From Bacteroidota bacterium (lineage in GTDB: Bacteria > Bacteroidota > Bacteroidia > 2-12-FULL-35-15), in the NCBI GenBank assembly GCA_003151815.1, contig PLYN01000002.1, positions 1-60,763 on the forward strand: a DNA stretch of 60,763 nucleotides, written 5' to 3'. The first letter of the stretch is position 1. Every line of letters begins with the position of its first letter. The notes under the pieces were generated by a model. The model did no database searches, was not told the DNA's origin, and was given only the letters and a program-made list of their open reading frames with translations. This document shows, one piece after another, positions 32,838-41,985 of the stretch. The position numbers were made by a program, and so were the translations under genes.

Positions 32838-35168
32838 TTACCCATTACTGGCCAAGTGGGAAGCAATTGCAAATTTAATTTCACTATATGTATATTCCTC
32901 TCCCATTGCGCTTTTTATCTGACCAAAGAAAAGAGTATTTAATTTTTTGGAAGCGGCAATAATTTTTTCAATTTTTTCTTGCGCAATAAATTCACTTGCT
33001 TTTAATTCTCCTTTTGCAACATAATGCGCCAGATGTCCTTCTATTGTTGTCGCTGCCATTCCTCTTGTCGCAGCAATGTTTCCAATGGTATTGCCAAGTT
33101 TATACAGTTTTAATGTTTCATCTTTTGTATCTATCTTTTCCTTCCCGCCTGACGTACGGGCAGGTTTTTCGCCCTTTGGTTTTCTGATTCTTTGTTTCTT
33201 TTCTTTAGCGATTGTCTCTGTTCTCCCTTCGCCGTTATCTTTTAAAGGCATTGTAAATAATGTTTTTAAATTTTCCTCACGTTGTACATCAGTATATATT
33301 TTTTTAATTTCTTCGCCGGTCAATTCTTTATTTGTAATGGTTGCCTGAATTATTAAGGCAGATTTATTAATTATTTTTTGCTGTTCAAATAAAGTAATTT
33401 CCAGTTCCAACAACTCTTCCAGGTAGGCTTTAATCTTCTTTTCAGATTTAATAATTTCAATATGCCTGAAAATAATAGTCGACATACTTTTTAAAACCGG
33501 CGAAAAATAGGCTGTTGCAGCCAGCACCCGGGAATGAAGAAAATCCAGATAACCTTTTTCTTTTTTTTCTGTGATAGCAATTATTTGATTTTTAAATTTA
33601 TCCGCAACTGGTTTAATTTCTAAAATTTGTTTCTCCAATTCTTTCGCCCACTGATGATACCTTTGTTTGATGGATTTTGCTTCATCCTTTTTTGTATAAC
33701 TATCTGCGTGTTCCTGTATTTTCCGGATAAGTGCATCAAAATCAAAACTTCTCAACACGTAGTTTTTCAGAAACAGGTCAGTTTCACTTGATAATAATTG
33801 GTTTAAATTTTGTTCTTCTGTTTGCGTTTTAGAATACGTATTTATTTTTTCATCTTTAGAAATGCTGTTAATATTCATTTCTGAAGTCAGCACCAAACCA
33901 TCTAAGGAACGTAACCGCGATAATGCAACATATACCTGACCTGGCGCAAAAGCTTTACCAATATCAATTATAGCTTTATCAAATGTAAGTCCCTGGCTTT
34001 TATGAACGGTTATTGCCCAAGCTAACTTTATTGGGTAATGCGAAAACGTCCCTGCAATATTTTCATCAATTTCATTGCTTGTCGCGTTCAATTTGTATTT
34101 TACATTTTCCCATTTATAGTGTTCTACAATTATTTTATTTCCTGTATCACTAAATTCGACCTCAATTTTTTCGTTACTCAGATCACTAACAATACCGATC
34201 TTTCCATTGAAAAATCGCTGCTGGCCGCTCTGGTCATTTTTTACAAACATTACTTGGGATCCTTTTTTTAATTCCAACGTTTTTTCAATAGGATAGCCAT
34301 ATTCATTGAAATCGCCTTCAATTTTTGCTTCAAAGAAAAATGATTTATTGGTTAACCTGTTTAAGAAATTTTTATTTAATTCGGTTGCTTTGTAATTATG
34401 TGTGGTAAGAAAAATGTAATTATCATTTGGGTTTGCAATGAAATTTGGTTTGAAATATTTATTTAATAAAGCGTAATCTTTATCCACCATTTCATTATTC
34501 CTGAGATGGTTTAAAAGGTTTATAAATGTTTCATCTGCTTGCCTGTAAATCTTATCCAATTCAATATATACAGGTTTATTTTGTTGCAAAACCTTCGCAT
34601 CGAAAAAGTAAATACTGTTATAATAATTTTTCAATTGTTCCCATTCATCATCCTTTACAACTGGAGGAAGTTGTAGTAAATCACCAATAAATAATACCTG
34701 AACACCACCAAACGGAAGATGATTTTTTCTTCTTACATGTCGCAAAACAAAATCAATAGCATCAAGCAGATCGGCACGCAGCATACTAACTTCATCAATA
34801 ATTAATAATTCCATTTCACGCAAAAGTTTTCGTTTTGCATCAAACATTTGCAAATTTTTAATTAAAGAATTCGGATCAGAAAATTTTGAATTTTCATTAA
34901 CTGTTTTTGTTGACTGAATTACAGGAATAAAACTTCCGAAAGGCAATTGAAATAATGAATGAAGTGTAACACCTTTCGCATTTATTGCAGCAATACCGGT
35001 AGGTGCAGCCACCATGCATTTTTTGTAGGTATTTTTTACGATATGATGCAAAAGTGTAGTTTTGCCGGTTCCTGCTTTGCCTGTAAGAAAAATATTTTTA
35101 TTTGTTTGAGAAATAAATTTAGAAACAAATAATGCGGGTTCAATTTCTTTTTCAACCATTTCCATCAT
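32838..35168 (-). CDS. Pif1/RecD2-like DNA helicase with C-terminal HTH domain
   Basis: 776 residues, superfamily 1B helicase. Walker A is GKAGTGKTT at 30-38, motif II is LLIIDEVSML at 121-130, motif III is VLFIGDLLQLPP, and motif VI is AITVHKSQGLTFD ... VYVALSRLRSL. The C-terminal ~130 residues carry an HTH_40-type DNA-binding domain (LGNTIGNIAATRGMAATTIE). It unwinds DNA 5' to 3' by family analogy. A 21-bp palindromic repeat encodes an in-frame PARTSGG linker between the helicase part and the HTH. Its start overlaps the stop of the DUF1456 gene by 4 bp. Confidence 0.92.
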   Translation of the reverse strand: MMEMVEKEIEPALFVSKFISQTNKNIFLTGKAGTGKTTLLHHIVKNTYKKCMVAAPTGIAAINAKGVTLHSLFQLPFGSFIPVIQSTKTVNENSKFSDPNSLIKNLQMFDAKRKLLREMELLIIDEVSMLRADLLDAIDFVLRHVRRKNHLPFGGVQVLFIGDLLQLPPVVKDDEWEQLKNYYNSIYFFDAKVLQQNKPVYIELDKIYRQADETFINLLNHLRNNEMVDKDYALLNKYFKPNFIANPNDNYIFLTTHNYKATELNKNFLNRLTNKSFFFEAKIEGDFNEYGYPIEKTLELKKGSQVMFVKNDQSGQQRFFNGKIGIVSDLSNEKIEVEFSDTGNKIIVEHYKWENVKYKLNATSNEIDENIAGTFSHYPIKLAWAITVHKSQGLTFDKAIIDIGKAFAPGQVYVALSRLRSLDGLVLTSEMNINSISKDEKINTYSKTQTEEQNLNQLLSSETDLFLKNYVLRSFDFDALIRKIQEHADSYTKKDEAKSIKQRYHQWAKELEKQILEIKPVADKFKNQIIAITEKKEKGYLDFLHSRVLAATAYFSPVLKSMSTIIFRHIEIIKSEKKIKAYLEELLELEITLFEQQKIINKSALIIQATITNKELTGEEIKKIYTDVQREENLKTLFTMPLKDNGEGRTETIAKEKKQRIRKPKGEKPARTSGGKEKIDTKDETLKLYKLGNTIGNIAATRGMAATTIEGHLAHYVAKGELKASEFIAQEKIEKIIAASKKLNTLFFGQIKSAMGEEYTYSEIKFAIASHLASNG
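33144..33164. repeat. Palindromic repeat inserted in-frame in the helicase gene
   Basis: CCCGCCTG-ACGTA-CGGGCAGG, an imperfect 21-bp palindrome encoding seven codons (PARTSGG) in a Lys-rich linker. The 21-bp length keeps the frame. Confidence 0.6.
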
Positions 35169-35431
35169 GTTGCTTTTTTATCCTGAGGGCTATCCGGATT
35201 TTTTTTCTCCGGCATAGGTCCTCGTTTAAAAATGATCAATCCGTTCAGAAAATTGCGCAATAATTGGTCTCCACACTCTTTGTAGTTTTCGTGTTCCGCA
35301 TTACGGTAGAGGGCATTTACTTCACTTTTCGTGATATCAAAGTTCACTAACTTAAGGATCTTAACTACATCATCATCTCGCAGTTCGAGTGCTACGCGGA
35401 GTTTTTTTAATATGTCGTTATTGGTTAACAT
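35165..35431 (-). CDS. DUF1456 (YehS-like) protein
   Basis: 88 residues from the ATG at 35431 (upstream codons to 35488 are non-homologous). LTNNDILKKLRVALELRDDD and LLRNFLNGLIIFKRG are the family hallmarks. E. coli YehS has two such repeats (~156 aa), but only one is present here, followed by a charged tail. Function unknown. Translationally coupled (ATGA) to the downstream helicase. Confidence 0.88.
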   Translation of the reverse strand: MLTNNDILKKLRVALELRDDDVVKILKLVNFDITKSEVNALYRNAEHENYKECGDQLLRNFLNGLIIFKRGPMPEKKNPDSPQDKKAT

Positions 35432-35476
35432 TAATAGGTATTTGAATTTTTCTGAATACAAAGATAACATAACAAT

Positions 35477-35647
35477 TTTAAACCACATAGATACATAGAA
35501 TTTCTATTTGGTAAGTTTTACATAGTTGAAGCAAGCTTCAAACATTAGATTTAACGTTGTTCATTATGTTTACTCTTCCAAACTTTGGAAGAGCTATGTA
35601 AACTCATAAATATTATAAAACCATACCTATGTTTCTATGTGGTTAAA
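35477..35647. repeat. Nested inverted-repeat element (about 170 bp)
   Basis: The outer arms TTTAAACCACATAGATACAT (35477-) and its near-complement (35627-35647) enclose AGTTTTACATAG/CTATGTAAACT (35514-35525, 35594-35604). Inside these lie TTGAAGC-AA-GCTTCAA (35526-35541) and the 21-nt palindrome CTCTTCCAAA-C-TTTGGAAGAG (35573-35593). Four nested stems in one intergenic region are MITE-like. It overlaps only spurious ORF extensions. Confidence 0.75.
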
Positions 35648-35678
35648 TTACTTGACAAATCACTTAAACCAAATTAAG

Positions 35679-35686
35679 TACCTTTG
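35679..35686 (+). promoter_or_regulatory. -7 promoter box (TACCTTTG) at a near-leaderless start
   Basis: TACCTTTG ends 4 nt before the first ATG (35691) of the DEAD-box helicase. With TTGAC upstream (35652), transcription would begin at or near the start codon. Confidence 0.5.
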
Positions 35687-35690
35687 CATC

Positions 35691-37004
35691 ATGATGATTA
35701 AAAAAGTACTTGAGAATCTAAAGATCACTTCATTAAATGAAATGCAATTAGCAGCTATCGAAGCCGCTAAAAAGCCGAACGATGTTATTCTTCTTTCTCC
35801 GACAGGTTCAGGAAAAACATTGGGTTTTTTATTACCTGTTTTAAATAATTTAGATACGAATAAAACCGGAGTGCAAGTATTGGTTTTAGTTCCTTCGCGT
35901 GAACTTGCGATACAGATCGAACAGGTATTTAAATCAATGAGTACAGGCTTTAAAGTGAATTGCTGCTACGGCGGACATTCAACAAAAACCGAAAAAAATA
36001 ACCTGGAACATCCGCCTGCCATACTTGTTGGAACTCCCGGAAGAATAGCTTTTCATATCCGTAATAAAAGTTTTGATACATCAACCGTTACAACTTTGGT
36101 GTTGGATGAATTTGATAAATCCTTGGAATTTGGATTTCAGGAAGACATGTCGTATATCATTCATTTCTTGAAAAATTTGAATAAACGTATTTTGACCTCT
36201 GCAACCATGATGGAGGAGATACCTGATTTTACAGGTGTAAAAGATCCCATCGAACTTAACTTTTTAAGTAAGACACCAACAAAACCACAAGGTTTAAAAT
36301 TGAAAGTGGTTAATTCGGTGAACAAAGATAAGCTGGATGCTTTGTTTGCATTGATATGTAAGTTGGGAAACAAAGCATCATTGGTTTTTTGTAATCATCG
36401 TGAATCCGTAGATCGCATCAGCGAACTGCTTTGGGATAAAGGTTTGGCGCATGGTGTTTTTCATGGTGGAATGGAGCAGGAGGATAGAGAGCGTGCGCTG
36501 ATAAAGTTCAGGAACGGAAGTCATAAAATATTAATTACAACCGACCTTGCTTCACGTGGCTTGGATATTCCGGAAATAGAGTTTGTAATTCATTATCAAT
36601 TGCCATTCACCGAAGATAGTTTTATTCACAGGAATGGTCGTACAGCACGCATGAATGCAAAAGGGACATCCTATTTGATTTTGTCGGAAGGGGAAAAACT
36701 ACCTTCTTTTATTAAAGAATCGGCAGAGGTTGAAACGTTGCCAATCAACAATGTGTTGCCTGAAAAATCGCAATGGGTAACGCTTTACATTGCATCTGGA
36801 AAAAAAGACAAGATCAACAAAATTGATATTGTTGGATTGTTACTTCAAAAAGGCAACTTAAAAAAAGAGGAATTAGGTTTGATCGAAGTGCTTGATCATT
36901 CATCATACGCTGCTGTAAATGCCAATAAAATTGAAGCTCTCGTTCGATTAATTAAGAATGAAAAAATAAAAAATAAGAAGGTGAAGATTGAAATTTCGAA
37001 ATAA
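35691..37004 (+). CDS. DEAD-box RNA helicase (DbpA-like)
   Basis: 437 residues from the first of two adjacent ATGs. Motif I is SPTGSGKT at 36-43, motif II is DEFD at 139-142 (variant of DEAD), SAT lies at 170-172, and motifs V/VI are TTDLASRGLDI and HRNGRTARM. The C-terminal ~70 residues resemble the DbpA RNA-binding domain that targets 23S rRNA (KINKIDIVGLLLQKGNLKKE). It probably acts in ribosome assembly. The longer frame from 35637 runs into the inverted repeat and is rejected. Confidence 0.93.
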   Translation: MMIKKVLENLKITSLNEMQLAAIEAAKKPNDVILLSPTGSGKTLGFLLPVLNNLDTNKTGVQVLVLVPSRELAIQIEQVFKSMSTGFKVNCCYGGHSTKTEKNNLEHPPAILVGTPGRIAFHIRNKSFDTSTVTTLVLDEFDKSLEFGFQEDMSYIIHFLKNLNKRILTSATMMEEIPDFTGVKDPIELNFLSKTPTKPQGLKLKVVNSVNKDKLDALFALICKLGNKASLVFCNHRESVDRISELLWDKGLAHGVFHGGMEQEDRERALIKFRNGSHKILITTDLASRGLDIPEIEFVIHYQLPFTEDSFIHRNGRTARMNAKGTSYLILSEGEKLPSFIKESAEVETLPINNVLPEKSQWVTLYIASGKKDKINKIDIVGLLLQKGNLKKEELGLIEVLDHSSYAAVNANKIEALVRLIKNEKIKNKKVKIEISK

Positions 37005-37075
37005 CCTTTAGTTATGCAACATCATTGATACATTGAATCTATAAAAATTTCCCGAAATTATTATTTCAAATTAGC

Positions 37076-37283
37076 AAAACCTTACATCTGAAATATTGTA
37101 AATACCACAAGGTTGTTTTTATGTTTATCCAAATAAAATATTTACATTTGCCGTGCAATTATATTTAATAGTGGATTTGTATAGTTTTTTTTAATTTTGT
37201 AAATTGAACATTACTTAATTATTATTATACAAAAACACGAAAAACCTTACATCTCAAAAAAACTTTCAAAAAGTTCTTTTGAG
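37076..37283 (+). terminator. Terminator hairpin and 14-bp direct repeat in the 380-bp gap
   Basis: A hairpin at 37252-37283 (TCTCAAAAAAACT / AGTTCTTTTGAGA, one mismatch) is followed by TTTTTG. The 14-mer AAAACCTTACATCT occurs at 37076-37089 and 37241-37254. Nothing else is recognised in 37005-37384; no gene or promoter is clear. Confidence 0.5.
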
Positions 37284-37384
37284 ATTTTTGGATACAAAAA
37301 TTACAAATTGAAAAATTTGAAGTTTCAGAAAATTAGCATATTATTGCCCATGTGGAAATCATAAAACACCGTTAAATTAGGTTT

Positions 37385-37759
37385 ATGACAATAGAGATTG
37401 ACGAAGCTACCATAACAGAAAGAAAAGATGGAATTGTAAATGTCCATTTTAAAGAAAGAGTAGAGATTACCATTGAATTGCAAGGTAAGTTGTATGATAT
37501 CTACAATGAAATTTGTGGAGATGATAAAAAACCATTTCTTTTTACAGCTTCCAATTACGTTTCAATTAATAAAGAGACTCGTGAACATTCCATCATAATG
37601 GAAGCTTTATATCCGGGTTTGGCGAGCGCAGTTGTTGCACCCTCAATTGCATATAAACTGATCGCAAATTTTTATCTTTTAATAAATAAACCAAAATCAC
37701 CTTACAAAGTTTTTAACGAGGAAGAGGAAGCGATAGAATGGTTAAAAACCTTTTTGTAA
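37385..37759 (+). CDS. STAS/SpoIIAA-like fold protein
   Basis: 124 residues with alternating beta-strands and helices (VNVHFKERVEITIELQGKLY, PFLFTASNYVSI, ASAVVAPSIAYKLIANFYLL) and a C-terminal segment (FNEEEEAIEWLKTFL) typical of small STAS/SEC14-like proteins in Bacteroidota. No phosphorylatable Ser motif is certain. Its role in regulation is inferred from fold only. Confidence 0.65.
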   Translation: MTIEIDEATITERKDGIVNVHFKERVEITIELQGKLYDIYNEICGDDKKPFLFTASNYVSINKETREHSIIMEALYPGLASAVVAPSIAYKLIANFYLLINKPKSPYKVFNEEEEAIEWLKTFL

Positions 37760-37799
37760 TTCCCTTTGGAGAATAAAATATACATAATAGATTTATATA

Positions 37800-38333
37800 T
37801 TAAAGGCTATTTAACAAATTGTGAAGTTCTTCTTCAGATAAATTGCGCCACTCTCCAATCTTCAGATTCCCCAATTTAATATTCATAATTCGTACCCGCT
37901 GCAATTTTATTACCTGGTAATTAAATACATTGCACATCCTGCGTATTTGTCTGTTTAGGCCTTGTTTTAATACGATACGGAATATTCGTTTTGCATTTGG
38001 CTCTGCTTTTATAATGCACGATTTTGTCAACGCATCACCAATATTGACTCCTTCAGCCATTTGTTTTAAAAATTGATTACGTAAAGGAAGGTTTAGGGTA
38101 ACGATGTATTCTTTTTCGTGTTCAAAATCGGGATGAATTATTTTGTTGATGATACTGCCATCATTGGTTAATAATATCAAACCTTCTGAATCTTTATCCA
38201 ATCGTCCTATCGGAATTATTTTTTCGGCATGTTTGATAGCATCAATAATATTATCTTCCAATTTTTCGGTAGTGCAGATAATGCCGATCGGTTTATTATA
38301 AGCGATGTAAACGAATTTATTTTCTTGCGACAT
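37800..38333 (-). CDS. rRNA pseudouridine synthase, RluE/RluF-like without S4 domain
   Basis: 177 residues. Catalytic Asp46 lies in IGRLDKDSEGLI. GLNRQIRRMCNVFNYQVIKL is the RNA-contact motif of the RsuA/RluB/E/F group. The N-terminal S4 domain of RluF is absent, so it resembles RluE in length. It modifies a uridine in 23S rRNA by family analogy. Monocistronic and convergent with the preceding gene. Confidence 0.92.
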   Translation of the reverse strand: MSQENKFVYIAYNKPIGIICTTEKLEDNIIDAIKHAEKIIPIGRLDKDSEGLILLTNDGSIINKIIHPDFEHEKEYIVTLNLPLRNQFLKQMAEGVNIGDALTKSCIIKAEPNAKRIFRIVLKQGLNRQIRRMCNVFNYQVIKLQRVRIMNIKLGNLKIGEWRNLSEEELHNLLNSL

Positions 38334-38389
38334 GTTTTGAAATTTTTACAAAGATAATTTTGTGATCAGTGCAATTGAAATATTTGTTT

Positions 38390-38397
38390 ACATTTGT
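38390..38397 (+). promoter_or_regulatory. -7 promoter box (TACATTTG) of the B12 operon
   Basis: TACATTTG lies about 7 nt before the riboswitch 5' end, the correct position to start the leader. The -33 element is weak. Confidence 0.5.
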
Positions 38398-38403
38398 CTC
38401 GCT

Positions 38404-38666
38404 TTTGGTCCTTTCCATTTTATTATTTGGAAAGGTTAAAAGGGAATCAGGTGTAAATCCTGAACATTTCCCGATGCTGTAAGTTCTTATTTAGTTTAAA
38501 GTTTGAAAGTTCAAAGTTGAAAGTTTCACTTTATCTGAATACGGTTTTTAACATTCATTGCCACTGTCTAAATCCTGAGTCTTGATTCTTACATCTTGAT
38601 TCGATTTGTAAAAGATGGGAAGGCGTTAAAAACAGGACGAGTCAGAAGACCTGCCATTTGCAATAC
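38404..38666 (+). promoter_or_regulatory. Cobalamin (AdoCbl) riboswitch
   Basis: The leader has a P1/P2-type start (CCTTTCCA ... TGGAAAGG), a core GGGAATCAGGTGTAAATCCTG with CATTTCCCGATGCTGTAA, an extended variable insert (~38490-38610), and the conserved end GACGAGTCAGAAGACCTGCC at 38637-38655. All are standard cobalamin riboswitch elements. It precedes a TonB receptor and is the expected switch-off device when B12 is abundant. Confidence 0.95.
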
Positions 38667-38790
38667 CATTTGTAGCTTTCGGAGAAAAGGCGAAGAATAG
38701 ATTAATTGTTTACACTTTTTCTATCCTTACAATTTTACCGTTTGTTATAAATGATTGTCCGTCATAATTGGATTAATCGTTTGTAATAAA

Positions 38791-40722
38791 ATGAATTTAT
38801 TTAAAATTGGTTTATTCGTTTGTTTGTTTTTGTATGCCTTTTTGGGCTATGCGCAGGTGCGTGTGGATTCCGTAAAACAATTGTCCCCTATTGAAGTATC
38901 ATCATCTCGCCTCACAAAATTTTCTTCCGGAAATAAAACCGAGACATTGGACAGCACACTTCTTAACCGTTATTCTGCAAGGAACTTAGCCGACCTACTT
39001 TCTAATGAAAGTCAGGTTTTTATAAAATCGTATGGTTTAGGAAGTCTGGCAACTACATCTTTCAGAGGTGCAGGAGCAAGTCATACCGCTGTTTTATGGA
39101 ACGGTTTTAATTTGCAAAGTCCGATGAATGGTTTGTTGGATATGTCGTTGGTTCCTGTAAATTTTTTAAATGAAGTGAAATTGCAATATGGCGGAGCCGG
39201 CGCATTATGGGGAAGTGGAGCTGTTGGTGGCACAATTCATTTAAACAATTCCGCAACTTTCAACAAAGGGATTTCTGTAATGGCGAATACTTCACTCGGT
39301 AGCTTTTCAGATAAACAAGAACAGGTAAGTATTGAGATAAGTAAAAAAAGAATTATCTCTTCTGTTAAATTATTTGATCACGACGCGAAAAATAATTTCC
39401 CTTTTATAAATACTGCTCAATACGGTAAACCTGAACAAAAACAAAGTAATGCGGAGTTGAAACAATATGGTTTTTTGCAGGAAAATTATTTTAAAATTAA
39501 TCTGCGTCAAAAAATAAATACACGTTTTTGGTATCAGCACAGTGATAGAAATATTCCTCCTTCAATGACTCAAAATGTAAATGTGTCAAATCAAAAAGAT
39601 GAATCATTCAGAGTAACAACTGAGTGGGAAAGGAAAGGAGAGAAGTTACAATCTATATTTCGCTCGGCATATTTTGACGAGAACTTATTGTATTCCGATT
39701 CATTAATAAACCTAAGATCAAAAAGCAGGACCAACGTTTTTATTACTGAGGCTGAAAATAGATTTAGTATCACCAAATTCGATTTGATAAATATTGGAAT
39801 TAACAATACGTATAGCAGAGCCAATACCAAGGATTACACCAGTGATCCTAAACAAAATAGAACCGCAGTATTTGCCAGTTATAAAATTCATTCAACAAAA
39901 AATACATGGAACTCCGTTTTAAGTGCCCGTCAGGAATTTATTAATAATAAAGCTGTGCCATTCACTACATCTCTTGGTTTAGAAGGGCAGCTATTAAAAT
40001 ATTTTGTGGTTAAAGCCAATGCTGCTCAGCATTATCGTATCCCCACTTTTAATGATCTCTATTGGGCCCAAGGCGGAAACCCTGATCTAAAGCCGGAAAA
40101 AGGATGGAGTGAAGAAGCAAGTTTAATTCACAAACATGCATACAAAGCATTTTCCTGGGAATTGGGAGCAACTGTTTTTAATCGGAATATTGACAATTGG
40201 ATAATATGGTTGCCTAATGAGTATGGCATTTGGACTCCCGAAAATGTTCTTAAAGTATGGTCACGTGGTACGGAGTATAAGTTAAAATTAAATTATTTGC
40301 TCGGTAATTTTAAGGTTCAATTATCCGGAATGTATAATTATGTTTTATCAACCAATCAAAAATCAACAACAGTCAACGATGCATCATTGAACAAACAACT
40401 GATCTATGTGCCTGTGCAAAACGGACAAGGAAATGCTACAATTTCATATAAGGGCACTTCTCTGAGTTATACACAGATCTATACAGGTTATCGCTATACT
40501 TTATCGGATAATACTGAGTATCTGAAACCATATACCATAGGCAACTTAAGTATTGCTCAATTGTTTTCATTAAAAACTTCAAAAATAAAAGTGTATGCAA
40601 CTTTGAATAATATTTGGCAAGAGGCCTATCAGGTTATAGCATATTATGCAATGCCATTATTAAATTATCAGGTTGGATTGACATTTTATTTTAATCAACC
40701 AAATGGTAACACAGGTTTGTAA
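38791..40722 (+). CDS. btuB: TonB-dependent cobalamin receptor (BtuB-like)
   Basis: 643 residues from the ATG at 38791 (the frame from 38755 is in the leader). The signal peptide ends near FLGYAQ. The plug domain includes SSRLTKFSSG and FRGAGASHTAVLWNGFNL, followed by a 22-strand-type barrel ending in an aromatic (NQPNGNTGL replaces the usual terminal strand residue). Control by a B12 riboswitch makes cobalamin or a cobamide the predicted substrate. The stop codon lies inside a CACAGGTT hairpin. Confidence 0.93.
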   Translation: MNLFKIGLFVCLFLYAFLGYAQVRVDSVKQLSPIEVSSSRLTKFSSGNKTETLDSTLLNRYSARNLADLLSNESQVFIKSYGLGSLATTSFRGAGASHTAVLWNGFNLQSPMNGLLDMSLVPVNFLNEVKLQYGGAGALWGSGAVGGTIHLNNSATFNKGISVMANTSLGSFSDKQEQVSIEISKKRIISSVKLFDHDAKNNFPFINTAQYGKPEQKQSNAELKQYGFLQENYFKINLRQKINTRFWYQHSDRNIPPSMTQNVNVSNQKDESFRVTTEWERKGEKLQSIFRSAYFDENLLYSDSLINLRSKSRTNVFITEAENRFSITKFDLINIGINNTYSRANTKDYTSDPKQNRTAVFASYKIHSTKNTWNSVLSARQEFINNKAVPFTTSLGLEGQLLKYFVVKANAAQHYRIPTFNDLYWAQGGNPDLKPEKGWSEEASLIHKHAYKAFSWELGATVFNRNIDNWIIWLPNEYGIWTPENVLKVWSRGTEYKLKLNYLLGNFKVQLSGMYNYVLSTNQKSTTVNDASLNKQLIYVPVQNGQGNATISYKGTSLSYTQIYTGYRYTLSDNTEYLKPYTIGNLSIAQLFSLKTSKIKVYATLNNIWQEAYQVIAYYAMPLLNYQVGLTFYFNQPNGNTGL

Positions 40723-40773
40723 CCTGTGAAAATCAACCGAATGGTAAATAGTAACACAGGTTTCTAACCTGTG
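40710..40773. repeat. Two tandem CACAGGTT/AACCTGTG hairpins
   Basis: Perfect 8-bp stems with loops TGT (40710-40728) and TCT (40755-40773), plus a direct repeat of AATGGTAA and ACACAGGTTT. The first covers the btuB stop codon. They may stabilise or attenuate the message between btuB and the lipoprotein gene. Confidence 0.75.
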
Positions 40774-40883
40774 AAAAAATAAAAAAACAGATTAAAAATT
40801 TGTGATACGTATAGTAAGTCGTTAATATAGAAAAGAGAGAAGTAAATAATTAAAATATAATCAATAATAAAAAAACCGAAAAA

Positions 40884-41966
40884 ATGAAAACAAAACAAAT
40901 CATTTATTTAAGTACACTCGCGTTGGCGATTACATTTACAAGCTGTAAAAAAGACAAGCCTGATGCGCCGGTCTCAACAACAACATCCGCTGCAACGTAT
41001 GATAACGGTGTATTTATTACAAACGAAGGTCCTTTTGGATCTGGAACCGGAACAGTAAGTTTTTATAGTCGCAGTAGTTCTACTGTTGTCAACGATATTT
41101 TCCAATCTAAAAATAGTTATCCGTTAGGAAATGTTGTTCAATCAATGTCGGTTTTTAATGGTAAAGGTTACATCGTTGTAAATAATTCAGGCAAGATAGA
41201 AGTTGTTGATGCAGGCTCGTTTGCAAGTGGTGGTGTGATTAATGGTTTAACAAACCCTCGTTATTTTTTAGGAATAACTAACGATAAAGGTTATGTTTCT
41301 GAATGGGGCGCAGGTGGTGTTGCAGGAGCTATAGAAGTAATTGACTTAAATACCAAAACTATTACTTCGAGCATCGCAACCGGTAAAGGTGCCGAAGGGA
41401 TGGTAAAATCGGGTAACAACGTGTATATAGCTTGTAGTGGAGGTAACGATAATGACAGTGTGGTAACAGTTATAAATGCTACAACAAACGCTATTGTAAA
41501 AACAATTAATGTAGGAACAAACCCTAAAAGCATTCAGGTAGATGCGAATGGAAAAGTATGGGTATTGTGTATCGGACAATGGAATGGAAGTTATTCAGCA
41601 TTGGTTAAAACAGGAAAATTGGTACGTATCAATACAACTGCGGATACTGTTGATCTGTCATTGCCATTTGCTTCAACTTCTTCGCAACCTTCCAATTTGG
41701 TTATTAATAGCACAAAAACTTCATTGTATTATTCATATAATGGAAAAGTATATGCTCATAGTTCTACCGCTTCAACATTAAATTCTACAGCTATTATAAA
41801 TAGAAATTTTTATGGATTTGGCATTGATCCAACCAATGATTATTTCTATGGTACTGATGCCGGAGACTATGTAAGTAAAGGTAAAGTATTGCGTTACAAT
41901 ACAACAGGAGTTGTTGTTGATAGTTTTACAGTAGGTGTGATTCCGGGTAATTTTTGTTTCAAATAA
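40884..41966 (+). CDS. Surface beta-propeller lipoprotein (BtuG-like, DUF5074)
   Basis: 360 residues. A lipobox, ITFTSCKKD, lies at about 16-24 (lipidated Cys21). The mature part has YncE-type beta-propeller repeats (KIEVVDAGS, AIEVIDLNTKT, SVVTVINATTNAIVKTINVG). BtuG proteins of Bacteroides are surface lipoproteins that bind B12 with very high affinity and hand it to BtuB; the position after btuB under the riboswitch fits this. 'Like' because binding residues cannot be verified here. Confidence 0.82.
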   Translation: MKTKQIIYLSTLALAITFTSCKKDKPDAPVSTTTSAATYDNGVFITNEGPFGSGTGTVSFYSRSSSTVVNDIFQSKNSYPLGNVVQSMSVFNGKGYIVVNNSGKIEVVDAGSFASGGVINGLTNPRYFLGITNDKGYVSEWGAGGVAGAIEVIDLNTKTITSSIATGKGAEGMVKSGNNVYIACSGGNDNDSVVTVINATTNAIVKTINVGTNPKSIQVDANGKVWVLCIGQWNGSYSALVKTGKLVRINTTADTVDLSLPFASTSSQPSNLVINSTKTSLYYSYNGKVYAHSSTASTLNSTAIINRNFYGFGIDPTNDYFYGTDAGDYVSKGKVLRYNTTGVVVDSFTVGVIPGNFCFK

Positions 41967-41985
41967 ACCATATAATATTTAATCA

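Noticed and set aside
35637-35690. N-terminal extension of the DEAD-box helicase
   Set aside because: It lies in the inverted-repeat arm and promoter; the -7 box is inside it.
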